Origin: Pseudonocardia sp.
GTDB lineage: Bacteria; Actinomycetota; Actinomycetes; Mycobacteriales; Pseudonocardiaceae
Reading direction: 5' to 3'
NCBI RefSeq assembly: GCF_029263155.1
Contig: NZ_JAJCYB010000076.1
Span: forward strand, 1 to 64,000
DNA: 64,000 nt
The position numbers and the translations under genes were made by a program. A model generated the notes under the pieces. It was not told where the DNA came from and did not search any database. It saw nothing but the letters and a program-made list of their open reading frames with translations. Shown here one piece after another: positions 39,886 to 49,952 of this stretch (within the stretch, counting starts at the first letter, position 1; the number at the start of each line of letters is the position of its first letter).

Positions 39886-40826
39886 ACCTCGGGTGGGTCC
39901 TCGACGCCGTCGTGGGTGTCGCGGTCGGCCCAGTCGAGCAGCTCGTCGAGCCCGAACACCGCGTCGTCGATGCCGGCGTGCAGGTCGCCGAGCTCGGCGA
40001 AGCGGGCGGGCACCGTGGCGATGGAGAACTCGCGCGGGTCGGCGTCGTCGATCTCGTCCCACCGGATCGGGGTGGAGACCACCGCCTCCGGCACGCCGCG
40101 CACCGAGTAGGCGCTGCGGATGGTGTGGTCGCGGGCGTTCTGGTTGAAGTCGACGAACACCGACGCCGGGTCGCGGTCCTTGCGCCACCAGGTCAGGTCC
40201 ACCAGCGAGCAGCGCCGGCCCACCTCGCGCGCGAAGGCGTGGGCGGCGCGGCGGACGTCGGCGAAGCCGTGGTCGGGCGGGATCCGCACGTAGACGTGCA
40301 TGCCCGTGCCGCCGGAGGTCTTCGGGAACCCCACCGCACCCAGCTCGTCGAGCACCTCGTGGACGACGTGGGCCACCCGCTGCACGTCGGCGTAGGCCGC
40401 TTCGGGCATGGGGTCGAGGTCGATCCGCCACTCGTCGGGCCGCTCGACGTGCCCGCGCCGGGAGTTCCACGGGTGGAACTCCACCGTGGACATCTGCACC
40501 GCCCACACGACGTCCGCCGGATGCTGCACGCACAGCTCGTCGGCGGTGCGGTTCCACCGGGGAAAGGTGATCCGCACGGTCTGCACCCAGTCCGGTGCGC
40601 CGCGCGGCAGGCGCTTCTGGTGCACCTTCTCGCCGGTGACGCCGGTGGGGAAGCGGTGCAGCATGCACGGCCGGTCGCGCAGCGCGCGCACGATGCCGTC
40701 GGACACGGCGAGGTAATAGCGGGCGAGGTCGAGCTTGGTCTCCCCGCGGGCCGGGAAGTAGACACGGTCGGGGTTGCTCAGGCGGACGGTGCGGTCACCG
40801 ACCTCCAGCTCGACCGCGTCACCCAT
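39867..40826 (-). CDS. Stand-alone LigD-type polymerase/primase domain (PolDom)
   Basis: 319 residues, archaeo-eukaryotic primase fold. Catalytic D136-x-D138 (RIDLDP), SGGTGMHVYVRIPP and DFNQNARDHTIRSAYSVRG are typical. It resembles mycobacterial Rv3730c (PolD family), which works with LigC in gap filling. It lacks ligase and nuclease domains. ATG at 40826. A DUF2631 gene lies 22 nt upstream on the same strand. Confidence 0.92.
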   Translation of the reverse strand: MGDAVELEVGDRTVRLSNPDRVYFPARGETKLDLARYYLAVSDGIVRALRDRPCMLHRFPTGVTGEKVHQKRLPRGAPDWVQTVRITFPRWNRTADELCVQHPADVVWAVQMSTVEFHPWNSRRGHVERPDEWRIDLDPMPEAAYADVQRVAHVVHEVLDELGAVGFPKTSGGTGMHVYVRIPPDHGFADVRRAAHAFAREVGRRCSLVDLTWWRKDRDPASVFVDFNQNARDHTIRSAYSVRGVPEAVVSTPIRWDEIDDADPREFSIATVPARFAELGDLHAGIDDAVFGLDELLDWADRDTHDGVEDPPEVQDLDG

Positions 40827-40848
40827 CGCCGAGTCCCGACGAGGCTGC

Positions 40849-41109
40849 TCAGCGACGCCAGGAGTTGCGCTTGCCGGCCGAGTGCCACACCAGCGCCGCC
40901 GCCATCACGATGGCCACGCCGACCAGCCAGAGGTTCTCGGTCTGGCCGCTGTGGTTGCCGATCAGCATCAGGAGCAGGCTCGCGACGGAGACCCAGCCCG
41001 CGACCACCATGGCGCGGGGGAATCCGCCGTGCCATCCCCACTCGGCCGACGGCTCCTCCTCGGGGTCGACGGCCGGTTGCTGCGCCAGCTCACGGGAGTT
41101 ACTCGCCAC
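40849..41109 (-). CDS. DUF2631 membrane protein
   Basis: 86 residues. DPEEEPSAEWGWHGGFPR is the family signature; two transmembrane helices follow (MVVAGWVSVASLLLML, LWLVGVAIVMAAALVW) and a basic end. It is a conserved actinobacterial neighbour of dxr, divergent from it. No known function. Confidence 0.9.
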   Translation of the reverse strand: MASNSRELAQQPAVDPEEEPSAEWGWHGGFPRAMVVAGWVSVASLLLMLIGNHSGQTENLWLVGVAIVMAAALVWHSAGKRNSWRR

Positions 41110-41178
41110 CGGTGTCCTCCTGATCTAGGTGCCGGGCCACATGGTCGCACAACACGTGGGCGAGGATGATGGTCGGTG

Positions 41179-42354
41179 ATGAACACCCGCTCCGTCCTCG
41201 TGCTGGGCTCCACCGGCTCGGTCGGCACCCAGGCCCTCGACCTCGTCGACGCCCACCCCGACCGCTTCACCGTGGCCGGGCTGGCCGCCGGGGGCGGGGA
41301 CGTCACGCTGCTGGCCCGCCAGATCCGCGCCCACGGCGTGCGGCAGGTGGCCGTCGCCGGCCTCGACGCCGCGCAGGCGCTGCGCCGCGCGCTGCCCGGC
41401 ATGGGACTGCGCGGCGTCGAGGTGCTCTCGGGCCCCGCCGCCGCCACCGAGCTGACGGCGGGGGCGGGCGCCGACATCGTGCTCAACGGCATCACCGGCT
41501 CGGTGGGGCTGGGCCCGACGATGGCCGCGCTGGCGTCCGGGGCCACGCTCGCGCTGGCCAACAAGGAGTCGCTGGTCTCCGGCGGTGCGCTGGTCACCGG
41601 CGCCGCGGCGCCCGGGCAGATCGTGCCGGTCGACTCCGAGCACTCCGCGCTCGCGCAGTGCCTGCGTGGCGGGCGGGCCGAGGAGGTGGCCCGGCTGGTG
41701 CTCACGGCGTCCGGTGGGCCGTTCCGCGGCCGCACGCGCGCCGAGCTGGCTGACGTCACCGTCGAGCAGGCGCTGGCCCACCCGACGTGGGCGATGGGCC
41801 CGGTGATCACCATCAACTCCGCCACCCTGATCAACAAGGGGCTGGAGCTGATCGAGGCGCACCTGCTGTTCGACGTGCCCTACGACCGGATCGACGTGGT
41901 GGTGCACCCGCAGTCCATCGTGCACTCGATGGTGACCTTCGTCGACGGCTCCACGCTCGCCCAGGCCAGCCCGCCGGACATGGCCCTGCCGATCGCGCTG
42001 GCGCTGGGCTGGCCGGAGCGACTGGCGGGCGCGGCGCTGCCGTGCACCTGGGCCGCTCCGCAGACCTGGGCGTTCGAGCCGCTCGACGAGGACGCCTTCA
42101 CCGGCGTCGCGCTGGCCCGGCGCGCCGGGGAGGCCGGGGGGTGCCTGCCCGCTGTGCTCAACGCGGCCAACGAGGAGGCGGTGGCCGCGTTCGTCGCCGG
42201 GGCGCTGCCGTTCACCGGTATCACCGACCTGCTGGAGCGCGTCCTCGACACCGCCGACGCGTGGACGGCTGACCCGGCTAGCGTGGACGACGTGCTGGCG
42301 GCGGAGGACTGGGCACGGGCGCACGCCCGCGAGGCGACCGGGGTGGCCCCATGA
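41179..42354 (+). CDS. dxr: 1-deoxy-D-xylulose 5-phosphate reductoisomerase
   Basis: About 391 residues. NADPH motif [13 protein letters not shown], metal and substrate motifs [19 protein letters not shown] and NAANEEAV. It makes MEP, the committed step of the non-mevalonate isoprenoid pathway and the fosmidomycin target. ATG 41179 or the GTG just before it (41176) starts the protein. rip1 overlaps the stop by 4 bp; ispG of the same pathway follows at 44269, as in mycobacteria. Confidence 0.96.
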   Translation: MNTRSVLVLGSTGSVGTQALDLVDAHPDRFTVAGLAAGGGDVTLLARQIRAHGVRQVAVAGLDAAQALRRALPGMGLRGVEVLSGPAAATELTAGAGADIVLNGITGSVGLGPTMAALASGATLALANKESLVSGGALVTGAAAPGQIVPVDSEHSALAQCLRGGRAEEVARLVLTASGGPFRGRTRAELADVTVEQALAHPTWAMGPVITINSATLINKGLELIEAHLLFDVPYDRIDVVVHPQSIVHSMVTFVDGSTLAQASPPDMALPIALALGWPERLAGAALPCTWAAPQTWAFEPLDEDAFTGVALARRAGEAGGCLPAVLNAANEEAVAAFVAGALPFTGITDLLERVLDTADAWTADPASVDDVLAAEDWARAHAREATGVAP

Positions 42355-43652
42355 TGTTCGTGCTCGGCATCCTGATCTTCTTCGTCGGGATCCTGTTCTC
42401 GGTGGCCTGGCACGAGCTGGGCCACTTCGTCACCGCCCGCTGGTTCGGCATCAAGGCGCCGGAGTTCATGGTCGGCTTCGGCCGGACGCTGGTCTCGGTG
42501 AAGCGGGGGGAGACCGAGTACGGGCTCAAGGCCATCCCGCTCGGCGGCTACGTCCGCATGATCGGCATGATCCCGCCGGCGAAGGGTGAGCTGCTGGGCA
42601 GTAGCCGCCGCACGGGCCCGTTCCAGGGCCTCATCGACGACGTGCGGGCGCAGTCCGCGATGGACGTCCGGCCCGAGGACGCGCACCGGCAGTTCTACCT
42701 GCGGGCGCCGTGGAAGCGGATCATCGTGATGGCCGCGGGGCCGGTCATGAACCTGATCCTGGCGATCGTGCTGTTCGCGATCCTGCTGATGGGGATCGGG
42801 ACGGATACCGGCACGACCACCACCGTGAGGCAGGTCAACGCATGCGTGATCAGCGCAGAGCAGGCGGAGCAGGGCGTGACGGAGTGCCCGCCCGGGGCAC
42901 CGCCCTCCCCGGCGGCCGCAGCGGGTTTCCTGCCTGGCGATCGCATCGTGGCGGTGGAGGGTCGCGCGGTCACCGAGTCGGAGTGGCCGGTGGTCCAGGA
43001 GGCGATCCGCGGATCGGTGAATCGCGCGATCACGGTCACGGTGGAGCGTGACGGGCAACTCCGCGAGTTGACGCCGACGCCGATCCGGAACGAGCTCCGT
43101 GCGCTCGACGACCCAGAGAGGGTGGTGCAGGCCGGCTTTCTCGGCTTGGCCCCCGTGACGTTCTACGAGCAGCAGAGTCTGGGCACGGTGATCGTCGAGA
43201 TCGGCGACATCATCGGGCGCACCGGCCAGGCGATCGCCGAGCTCCCGTCGCGGCTGCCGAACCTGGTCGGCGCGGTGGCAGGCGGGGAACGCGACGACAA
43301 CGGCCCGATCGGCATCGTCGGGGTCTCCCGGATCGGCGGCGAGATCCTGGACCGGGACATCCCCCTGGCCGCGGAGGCGTCGCTGCTGCTGAGCCTGCTC
43401 GCGGCGGTCAACATCTCGCTGTTCCTGTTCAACCTGCTCCCGATCCCGCCGCTGGACGGCGGGCAGATCTTCCCGGCGATCTGGGAGTCGGTCCGCCGCC
43501 GGCTGGCGCGGCTGCGCGGGCGCCCGGACCCCGGCCCGGTCGATGTGGCGCGACTCATGCCGGTGGCCTACGTCGTGGCGATCGTGTTCATCGCGTGGAG
43601 CGGGCTGCTGGTCGTCGCCGACCTCGTCAACCCGGTGCAGCTGTTCCAGTGA
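42351..43652 (+). CDS. rip1: Site-2 protease Rip1/RseP family
   Basis: 433 residues. Zinc motif HExxH at H21-E22-H25 (AWHELGHF) in helix 1, a PDZ region in the middle ([19 protein letters not shown]), and the distal LDG motif ([10 protein letters not shown]369). It cuts membrane-bound anti-sigma factors and cell-division proteins in mycobacteria (Rv2869c). ATG at 42351 overlaps the dxr stop; the next gene overlaps its own stop. Confidence 0.95.
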   Translation: MMFVLGILIFFVGILFSVAWHELGHFVTARWFGIKAPEFMVGFGRTLVSVKRGETEYGLKAIPLGGYVRMIGMIPPAKGELLGSSRRTGPFQGLIDDVRAQSAMDVRPEDAHRQFYLRAPWKRIIVMAAGPVMNLILAIVLFAILLMGIGTDTGTTTTVRQVNACVISAEQAEQGVTECPPGAPPSPAAAAGFLPGDRIVAVEGRAVTESEWPVVQEAIRGSVNRAITVTVERDGQLRELTPTPIRNELRALDDPERVVQAGFLGLAPVTFYEQQSLGTVIVEIGDIIGRTGQAIAELPSRLPNLVGAVAGGERDDNGPIGIVGVSRIGGEILDRDIPLAAEASLLLSLLAAVNISLFLFNLLPIPPLDGGQIFPAIWESVRRRLARLRGRPDPGPVDVARLMPVAYVVAIVFIAWSGLLVVADLVNPVQLFQ

Positions 43653-44149
43653 CGGCGGCCCCCGAACCGTCGAGCCGCCCGCTGGCCGTGTTCGACGTCG
43701 ACGGGGTGCTCGCCGACGTCACCCACCGGCTGCACCACCTGCGGGCCCGGCCGCAGCGCTGGGAACGGTTCTTCCAGGCCGCGGACCGCGACCCGCTGCT
43801 CGTCGAGGGCGCCGACCGGCTGCGTGCCGCGCTCGCCGACCACGACGTCGTCTACCTGACCGGGCGTCCCGAGCGCACCCGGCGGCTCACCGAGCGCTGG
43901 CTCGCCCGCCACGGCCTCCCGACCGGCCCGCTGATCATGCGTGAGGACGGCGACTCACGCCCGGCGCGCTGGATGAAGCGAGAGGTGCTGCGCCGCCTGG
44001 CCGCCACCCGGGAGGTGGTGTCGGTGCTCGACGACGACCCGGCCGTGGTCGCGGTGCTGGCGGCCGACGGCTGGCCGGTGGAGCTGGCCACCTGGCTGCC
44101 CCACAGCTCGACATTGCACACCGCGCAGGAGCGCGACGGTCGCACCTGA
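43649..44149 (+). CDS. HAD-superfamily phosphatase
   Basis: 166 residues. Motif I D16-x-D18 ([17 protein letters not shown]), motif II T in [12 protein letters not shown] in MKREVLRR and motif III VLDDDP. This pattern resembles polynucleotide-kinase 3'-phosphatase-like HADs. Substrate unknown. GTG at 43649 overlaps the rip1 stop. It is not at this place in M. tuberculosis, so it is an insertion into the rip1-ispG pair. Confidence 0.85.
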   Translation: MTAAPEPSSRPLAVFDVDGVLADVTHRLHHLRARPQRWERFFQAADRDPLLVEGADRLRAALADHDVVYLTGRPERTRRLTERWLARHGLPTGPLIMREDGDSRPARWMKREVLRRLAATREVVSVLDDDPAVVAVLAADGWPVELATWLPHSSTLHTAQERDGRT

Positions 44150-44152
44150 CCC

Positions 44153-44215
44153 CGCATTTCGGAGCCACAGCGCTGTTCCCGGGCTCCATGTGCAGCACTG
44201 TGGCTCCGAAGTGCG
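44153..44215. repeat. 63-bp palindromic repeat family A, copy 3
   Basis: Starts CGCATTTCGGAGCCACAG and ends TGTGGCTCCGAAGTGCG. It has the best-paired arms of the three. Begins 3 nt after the HAD stop and ends 53 nt before ispG. Confidence 0.9.
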
Positions 44216-44255
44216 TTTCGCGCCACCGTCTACGGCGAGGGCGGGGCACGCGGGG

Positions 44256-44261
44256 GATACT
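44256..44261 (+). promoter_or_regulatory. Leaderless-type -10 box of ispG
   Basis: GATACT ends 7 nt before the GTG at 44269, which decides that start over in-frame codons further upstream. Confidence 0.6.
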
Positions 44262-44268
44262 GGGGGCT

Positions 44269-45423
44269 GTGACCGTCTCACTCGGTATGCCCGTTCCCCC
44301 CGCTCCCACCCTGTCCGAGCGGCGGCCGACGCGTCAGCTGCAGGTGGGTGCGGTCGGCGTCGGGTCGGACCACCCGATCTCGGTGCAGTCGATGACCACC
44401 ACCCTGACCTCCGACGTCAACTCCACCCTGCAGCAGATCGCCGAGCTCACCGCCGCGGGCTGCGACATCGTGCGCGTCGCGTGCCCCAGCCAGGACGACG
44501 CCGAGGCGCTGCCGGCGATCGCGGCCAAGTCGCAGATCCCGGTGATCGCCGACATCCACTTCCAGCCCAAGTACGTGTTCGCCGCGATCGACGCGGGCTG
44601 CGCCGCGGTGCGCGTCAACCCGGGCAACATCCGCAAGTTCGACGACCAGGTCAAGGAGATCGCCCGCGCCGCGAAGGACCGCGGCACGCCGATCCGGATC
44701 GGGGTCAACGCGGGCTCGCTCGACAAGCGCCTGCTGGAGAAGCACGGCAAGGCCACGCCCGAGGCGCTGGCCGAGTCGGCGATGTGGGAGGCGTCCCTGT
44801 TCGCCGAGCACGACTTCCACGACATCAAGATCTCGGTCAAGCACAACGACCCCGTGGTGATGGTCCGCGCCTACGAGCTGCTCGCGCAGCAGTGCGACTA
44901 CCCGCTGCACCTGGGCGTCACCGAGGCCGGGCCGGCGTTCCAGGGCACGATCAAGTCGGCCGTCGCGTTCGGGGCGCTGCTGCGCCAGGGCATCGGCGAC
45001 ACGATCCGCGTCTCGCTGTCCGCGCCGCCGGTGGAGGAGATCAAGGTCGGCGCGCAGATCCTGCAGTCGCTCAACCTGCGTCCCCGCAAGCTGGAGATCG
45101 TGTCCTGCCCGTCCTGCGGGCGCGCGCAGGTGGACGTCTACAAGCTGGCCGACGAGGTCACCGCCGGGCTCACCGGTATGGAGGTGCCGCTGCGGGTGGC
45201 GGTCATGGGCTGCGTCGTCAACGGCCCGGGGGAGGCCCGCGAGGCGGACCTGGGCGTCGCATCGGGCAACGGCAAGGGGCAGATCTTCGTCAAGGGCGAG
45301 GTCATCAAGACCGTGCCGGAGCACGCCATCGTCGAGACGCTGATCGAGGAGGCGATGAAGATCGCCGAGTCGATGGAGGCCGACGGCGCCACGGGGGGCG
45401 ACCCGCAGGTGACCGTCGGCTGA
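44269..45423 (+). CDS. ispG: 4-hydroxy-3-methylbut-2-enyl diphosphate synthase IspG
   Basis: 384 residues. TIM-barrel ([44 protein letters not shown]) plus the C-terminal [4Fe-4S] domain with CPSCGRAQ and [14 protein letters not shown]. It converts MEcPP to HMBPP in the MEP pathway. The upstream reading frame begins inside repeat A3 and is not used. The GNAT gene follows as in M. tuberculosis (Rv2867c). Confidence 0.96.
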   Translation: MTVSLGMPVPPAPTLSERRPTRQLQVGAVGVGSDHPISVQSMTTTLTSDVNSTLQQIAELTAAGCDIVRVACPSQDDAEALPAIAAKSQIPVIADIHFQPKYVFAAIDAGCAAVRVNPGNIRKFDDQVKEIARAAKDRGTPIRIGVNAGSLDKRLLEKHGKATPEALAESAMWEASLFAEHDFHDIKISVKHNDPVVMVRAYELLAQQCDYPLHLGVTEAGPAFQGTIKSAVAFGALLRQGIGDTIRVSLSAPPVEEIKVGAQILQSLNLRPRKLEIVSCPSCGRAQVDVYKLADEVTAGLTGMEVPLRVAVMGCVVNGPGEAREADLGVASGNGKGQIFVKGEVIKTVPEHAIVETLIEEAMKIAESMEADGATGGDPQVTVG

Positions 45424-45500
45424 TCGAACCCGGCGATCGCCTGCCGAATCCGGGTGGTCCCGTCGTGGGCAACGCGGCGTCGGTGTGGCACCGTAGGCAG

Positions 45501-46334
45501 GTGCTCAGAGTCGCCGGCGCCCGGCTTCTCGACGACCGTGACCGGCCGGCGGTCCGGGCTGCCCTGGACAGCGATCCGGTGGCGGCCTGCATGGTCGCGG
45601 CCCGTATCGAGCTCGCCGGGCTCGACCCGTGGCGCCTGGGCGGCGAGGTGTGGTCCGCGGGCTCGCGGCTGGACGGGCTGTGCTTCTCCGGCGCCAACCT
45701 CGTGCCCCTGCGCGGCGAGCGCAGCGCCCTGCGCAGCTTCGCCGACCGGGCCCGGCGCCACGGCCGGGCCTGCTCGTCGGTGGTGGGCCGCGCGGAGCTG
45801 GTCCTGCCGATGTGGGACGAGCTTGCACCGCACTGGGCGCCGGCCCGGGAGGTGCGCGCGGACCAGCCGCTGATGGTGCTGGCGGGACACCCCGCCGTCA
45901 CGCCGGACCCGCTGGTGCGTCCGGTGCGTCCCGACGAGCTCGACCGCTACCTGCCGGCCGCGATCGCGATGTTCACCGAGGAGGTCGGCGTCGACCCCCG
46001 CGGAGCCGACGGCGGCGCCGGATACCGCGCGCGCGTCGCGGAGCTCGTCGGCGCGGGACGGGCGTTCGCCCGGTTCGAGGGCGACGAGGTGGTGTTCAAG
46101 GCCGAGATCGGGGCGCTGTCGGGCCGGGTCGGGCAGATCCAGGGTGTGTGGGTGCACCCGGCCGTCCGCGGGCGCGGCCTCGGCACGTCCGGCACGGCGG
46201 CGGTCGTGGCGCGGCTGGCCGCGATGAATCGGGTGTCGAGCCTGTACGTCAACGCCTACAACCACGTGGCACGGTCGAGCTACACGAGAATCGGCTTCAC
46301 CCAGATCGCCAGCTTCGCCACGATCCTGTTCTGA
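45501..46334 (+). CDS. DUF4081/GNAT N-acetyltransferase
   Basis: 277 residues. An N-terminal DUF4081-like half (LDGLCFSGANLVPLRG) and a C-terminal GNAT domain with the acetyl-CoA loop VWVHPAVRGRGLGTSG and YVNAYNHVARSSYTRIGF. Conserved partner of ispG in actinobacteria (Rv2867c); substrate unknown. GTG at 45501 starts at LRVAGARLLDD. It is convergent with the monooxygenase gene, 19 nt apart. Confidence 0.85.
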   Translation: MLRVAGARLLDDRDRPAVRAALDSDPVAACMVAARIELAGLDPWRLGGEVWSAGSRLDGLCFSGANLVPLRGERSALRSFADRARRHGRACSSVVGRAELVLPMWDELAPHWAPAREVRADQPLMVLAGHPAVTPDPLVRPVRPDELDRYLPAAIAMFTEEVGVDPRGADGGAGYRARVAELVGAGRAFARFEGDEVVFKAEIGALSGRVGQIQGVWVHPAVRGRGLGTSGTAAVVARLAAMNRVSSLYVNAYNHVARSSYTRIGFTQIASFATILF

Positions 46335-46353
46335 TCCGCAGGTGCGCGGGTGA

Positions 46354-47589
46354 TCACCCGCGGCGCAGGCGCCGTGCGGTGGCCACCGTGGCGAGTCCGG
46401 CGTGGGCGAGGTACCGCGTGCCGGGGGTCGACAGGCGGCGCATCCACGCCAGCGGCGCGAGCGACTCCCGGATCGCGTCGGCGGCGTACGCCGGCATCCG
46501 GCGCTCGTAGCCGTGTACGGCCAGGGGGATCGTCGTCGTCCCGGTGCGGGCCTCGATCAGCCGGGTTGCCAGCAGGTCGGCGTCGCGGATCGCCGTTGCG
46601 GCCGCGCGACCCCCGGTCGGCGGCATCGCGTGCACCGCGTCGCCGATCGCGGTGACCACGCCGCTCGGCCACGGCGTGGGGTCCCCGTCGGGATCGGCGG
46701 CGTGGAAGCCGAAGAAGCCGACGGCCCCCGCCTCGGCGGCCACCAGTGCCCGGAGCGCGCCGTCCCAGCCCTCCAGCATCGCGGCGGCACTGCGCTGCAG
46801 CTCCATCGGAGCCGCCGACCGCAGGCCGGCGGGGAAGGCCCGGTCGGCGGCGTTGACGCCCCACACCAGGTCGCCCGGTTCGACGTCCGCGGGCACGTCG
46901 GTGCACGTCGTGGCGTCGACGGCGGTCCCGGCGACCGGATCGTGGACGCTGAGGAACACCCCGATGCCGCCCGGTCCGACCGCCAGTGCCGGCCCGCTCC
47001 GCAGTGCCGCGGGAAGCAGCGCGCGCGTGGCGTCGGTGAGGTGCGTGCGGCCGGCCAGCCCGGAGACGCCGAGCGGGTGCGACGTCGGGCGCCCGGCGAG
47101 GGCGCGGGCCACCCGGGACCCGACGCCGTCGGCGCCGACGAGCAGGTCGCCGTGGACGGTGGAGCCGTCGGCGAAGCGGGCCACGACCGTCGCGTCGCCG
47201 CGGACCTCGTGGCCGGTGTACGCGGAACCGAAGCGCAGTGCGTCGTCCAGGCCGTACGTGAGCAGCCGGCGCAGCGGGATCCGCCCGACGAGCAGCGTCT
47301 CGTCGCGCTCGCGGGGCTCCTCGGCGAGCAGGCGCATCCGGTGGTCGAGCACCGCGAACCGCCGGAACGACGCGTCACCGGCCGAGCTGCCCAGCAACGC
47401 CTGGTACAGCGCGGGCGGGAGGTGGCGGCGCAGCGCCGCGCAGGCGGTCCCGTCCAGGTGCAGGCGGTAGCCGCCGGTGTCGGCGACGGTGCGGTCCCGG
47501 TCGTGCACCGAGACCTCGATCCCGGCGCGGTGCAGCGCCTGGGCGAGGGCCAACCCGCCGATGCCCGCACCGATGATGATCACTCTCAT
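46354..47589 (-). CDS. FAD-dependent monooxygenase (PHBH-like)
   Basis: 411 residues. FAD dinucleotide motif IIIGAGIGGLALAQALHRAG near the N-terminus, GADGVGSRVARAL, and GDAVHAMPPTGG for ribityl binding. It belongs with hydroxylases of aromatic compounds or antibiotics. ATG at 47589 has a ggaggg site 5 nt upstream, better than the longer frame. Divergent from the marR gene across an operator, so probably induced by its substrate. Confidence 0.9.
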   Translation of the reverse strand: MRVIIIGAGIGGLALAQALHRAGIEVSVHDRDRTVADTGGYRLHLDGTACAALRRHLPPALYQALLGSSAGDASFRRFAVLDHRMRLLAEEPRERDETLLVGRIPLRRLLTYGLDDALRFGSAYTGHEVRGDATVVARFADGSTVHGDLLVGADGVGSRVARALAGRPTSHPLGVSGLAGRTHLTDATRALLPAALRSGPALAVGPGGIGVFLSVHDPVAGTAVDATTCTDVPADVEPGDLVWGVNAADRAFPAGLRSAAPMELQRSAAAMLEGWDGALRALVAAEAGAVGFFGFHAADPDGDPTPWPSGVVTAIGDAVHAMPPTGGRAAATAIRDADLLATRLIEARTGTTTIPLAVHGYERRMPAYAADAIRESLAPLAWMRRLSTPGTRYLAHAGLATVATARRLRRG

Positions 47590-47602
47590 GCCGCCCTCCC
47601 TG

Positions 47603-47638
47603 GTATCAGGCACCTGCTAATTAGAAGGTACCTGATAC
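47603..47638. promoter_or_regulatory. MarR-type operator between monooxygenase and marR
   Basis: GTATCAGGCACCT (47603-47615) and AGGTACCTGATAC (47626-47638) are inverted with 12 of 13 matches around a 10-bp AT-rich centre. GATACT (47634-47639) is a -10 for marR, 8 nt before its GTG, so the site covers both promoters. It is AT-rich against the local background. Confidence 0.85.
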
Positions 47639-47647
47639 TTTGCGGGC

Positions 47648-48076
47648 GTGCCGGAAGAGACCTTCCCCGCCTGGACGCTGGTGCAGGCCGCGCACGTGGT
47701 GGCCCGGGGGTTCACCGCGGTGTTCGCCGAGGTCGGGCTCACGCCGTCGCAGTTCGGCGTGCTGGCCTACCTCGCCGACGACGACGGCCTCACCCAGGCC
47801 GAGCTCGCCCGCCGGGTGCTGGTCCGGCCGCAGAGCCTGGGTGAGCTGGTGGGCCCGCTGCTGGAGCGCGGGCTGGTCCGCCGCGACGGCCCCGGCGGGC
47901 GCGGGCGCCGCAGCGCGATCGTGATCACCGACGAGGGGCGGGCCGTGATGGCCGCGGCGCTGCCGGGTGTCCGCGCCTTCAACGCGCCCGGGTCGCTGGG
48001 TCTCACCGCCGAGCAGCTCCGCGAGCTCGACGAGCTGCTGCACATCGTCCTGCGGACCGTCGGGGACGCGCACTGA
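47648..48076 (+). CDS. MarR-family transcriptional regulator
   Basis: 142 residues. Winged helix: LTPSQFGVLAYLADDDG, LTQAELARRVLVRPQSLGELV and the wing RRDGPGGRGRRSAIVITDEG. It likely represses itself and the divergent monooxygenase by binding the palindrome between them. GTG at 47648 (leaderless). Confidence 0.92.
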   Translation: MPEETFPAWTLVQAAHVVARGFTAVFAEVGLTPSQFGVLAYLADDDGLTQAELARRVLVRPQSLGELVGPLLERGLVRRDGPGGRGRRSAIVITDEGRAVMAAALPGVRAFNAPGSLGLTAEQLRELDELLHIVLRTVGDAH

Positions 48077-48134
48077 CCGCGGTCCACGGGCCCGGGCCCG
48101 GGCCGTCATCCGCTCGTGTCCGGGGGCCGGTGGG

Positions 48135-48140
48135 CATACT
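48135..48140 (+). promoter_or_regulatory. Leaderless-type -10 box, transpeptidase gene
   Basis: CATACT, 6 nt before the ATG at 48147. Confidence 0.5.
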
Positions 48141-48146
48141 CGGCCC

Positions 48147-49952
48147 ATGCCTGGCCCCCGCCCACTCCGCGCCGTGCTCGTCGTCGTCGCGATGCTGGGT
48201 GTCACCGCGGGGTGTGGGCTGTTCGGAGGCGGGGGGCCCGAGCGCACCGTCGAGCAGTTCCTGGCGGCCTGGAGCGCCGGGGACGCCGCGGGGGCCGCGG
48301 CGCTCACCGACGACCCCGACGCCGCCACGACCCTGCTGACCGCCACCCGCGACTCCCTGACACCGGTCGCGCTCACGGCCACGGCGGCGCAGGTGCGCAC
48401 GGCCGCCGACCGCGCCACGGCGTCCGTCGACGTCACCTGGGACCTGGGGGAGGGGCGGACCTGGTCCTACCTCGGCGAGCTGGAGCTCGATCCGTCCCCC
48501 GCCGCCGAGACCGGTTGGCGGGTGCGCTGGGCGCCGACCGTCGTGCACCCGCAACTCGGCGCCGGGCAGCGCCTCGCCGTCGCCACCGAGGAGGCGCAAC
48601 CCGCCCCGGTGGTCGACCGCAACGGCGCCCCGCTGCTCGAGGCCACCCCGGTGGTGACCGTGCTGCTCGACCGCACCGCGGCGGGCGACCTGCCGGCCGT
48701 CACCGGGGCGCTCGCGGCCGCGCTGAACCCGATCGACCCCGCCATCACCCAGCAGTCGATCACCGACGGCGCCGCCCGCACCCCCGACGGCCAGGCCTAC
48801 GGCGTGGCCGTCCTGCGCGACACCGACTACCGCTCGGTGCGTGACGCGATCTACGACCTGCCCGGTGTGCGGTTCACCACCGGAGAGCGGCTGCTGGCCC
48901 CCGACGCCGGGTTCGCGCGGCAGGTGCTGCCTGCGGTGCGCGCCGAGGTCGCGGATCGGATCGAGGGCGTCGCCGGGTGGTCGGTCCGGGTGCTCGGCCG
49001 GTCGGGCAGCTCGGTCCGCTCGCTGGCGGAGACCGCCCCGCAGCCCGGTGCCACCGTCGCGGTCGGGCTGGACCGGAGTCTGCAGACCGCGGCCGAGGAC
49101 GCCGTCGAGCCGGTGCCGCAGCAGGCGATGATCGTGGCCGTGGCCCCGTCGACCGGGCAGATCCTCGCCGTGGCCCAGAACGGTCCGGCGGACGCCGCGG
49201 GTGCGCTCTCCCTCACCGGCCGCTACCCCCCGGGCTCCACGTTCAAGATCGTGACGACGGCGGCCGGGATCGTCGAGGACGGGCTCACCGGGGACGCTCA
49301 GGTGGCCTGCCCCGGCGAGACGACCATCGGCGGGCGGCCGGTACCCAACGCGGGCCGCTTCGATCTCGGCACCGTCTCGCTCACCACCGCCTTCGCCCGC
49401 TCCTGCAACACCACCTTCGCCGAGATCGGCGCGGGGCTGGCGCCGGGCGCGCTGCCCGCGGCGGCGCTCGCGCTGGGCCTGGGTGCCGACTACGCGGTGC
49501 CCGGCATCGTCACGGTCACCGGGTCGGTGCCGGTGGCGGACGAGCAGGTCCAACGCGCGGAGAACGGCTTCGGGCAGGGCGACGTGCTCGCCTCGCCGCT
49601 GGGGATGGCGCTGGTGGCGGCCACCGTCGCCCGGGGGGCCCCGGTCGTGCCGCAGCTCATCGACGGGGCCGCCACCGAGCGGCTGGTCCCGCCCGCGACA
49701 CCCGATCCGGCGGTGCTCGACGTGCTGCGCCCGATGATGCGCGCGGTCGTCACCGACGGCACCGCGGGATCGCTCGCGGGCCTGGGCGAGGTGTTCGGCA
49801 AGACCGGCACGGCGGAGTTCACCGCGGACGGCCGCGCCCACGGCTGGTTCGTCGGCTACCGTGGCGACGTCGCCTTCGCGGTGCTCGTCGTCGACGGCGC
49901 GTCCTCCGCCCCGGCCGTCGACGCCGCCGCCCGATTCCTCTCTGCCTCCTGA
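48147..49952 (+). CDS. Penicillin-binding transpeptidase lipoprotein
   Basis: 601 residues. Signal peptide with lipobox (VTAGC), an NTF2-like MecA_N domain (ERTVEQFLAAWSAGDAAGAA), then the transpeptidase domain with S364-TFK367 (PPGSTFKIV), SCN (ARSCNTTFAE) and KTG (FGKTGTAEF). It corresponds to M. tuberculosis Rv2864c in sequence type and locus. It cross-links peptidoglycan at the outer membrane face and would bind beta-lactams. ATG 48147 is set by the signal peptide; the longer frame runs into marR. Confidence 0.94.
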   Translation: MPGPRPLRAVLVVVAMLGVTAGCGLFGGGGPERTVEQFLAAWSAGDAAGAAALTDDPDAATTLLTATRDSLTPVALTATAAQVRTAADRATASVDVTWDLGEGRTWSYLGELELDPSPAAETGWRVRWAPTVVHPQLGAGQRLAVATEEAQPAPVVDRNGAPLLEATPVVTVLLDRTAAGDLPAVTGALAAALNPIDPAITQQSITDGAARTPDGQAYGVAVLRDTDYRSVRDAIYDLPGVRFTTGERLLAPDAGFARQVLPAVRAEVADRIEGVAGWSVRVLGRSGSSVRSLAETAPQPGATVAVGLDRSLQTAAEDAVEPVPQQAMIVAVAPSTGQILAVAQNGPADAAGALSLTGRYPPGSTFKIVTTAAGIVEDGLTGDAQVACPGETTIGGRPVPNAGRFDLGTVSLTTAFARSCNTTFAEIGAGLAPGALPAAALALGLGADYAVPGIVTVTGSVPVADEQVQRAENGFGQGDVLASPLGMALVAATVARGAPVVPQLIDGAATERLVPPATPDPAVLDVLRPMMRAVVTDGTAGSLAGLGEVFGKTGTAEFTADGRAHGWFVGYRGDVAFAVLVVDGASSAPAVDAAARFLSAS

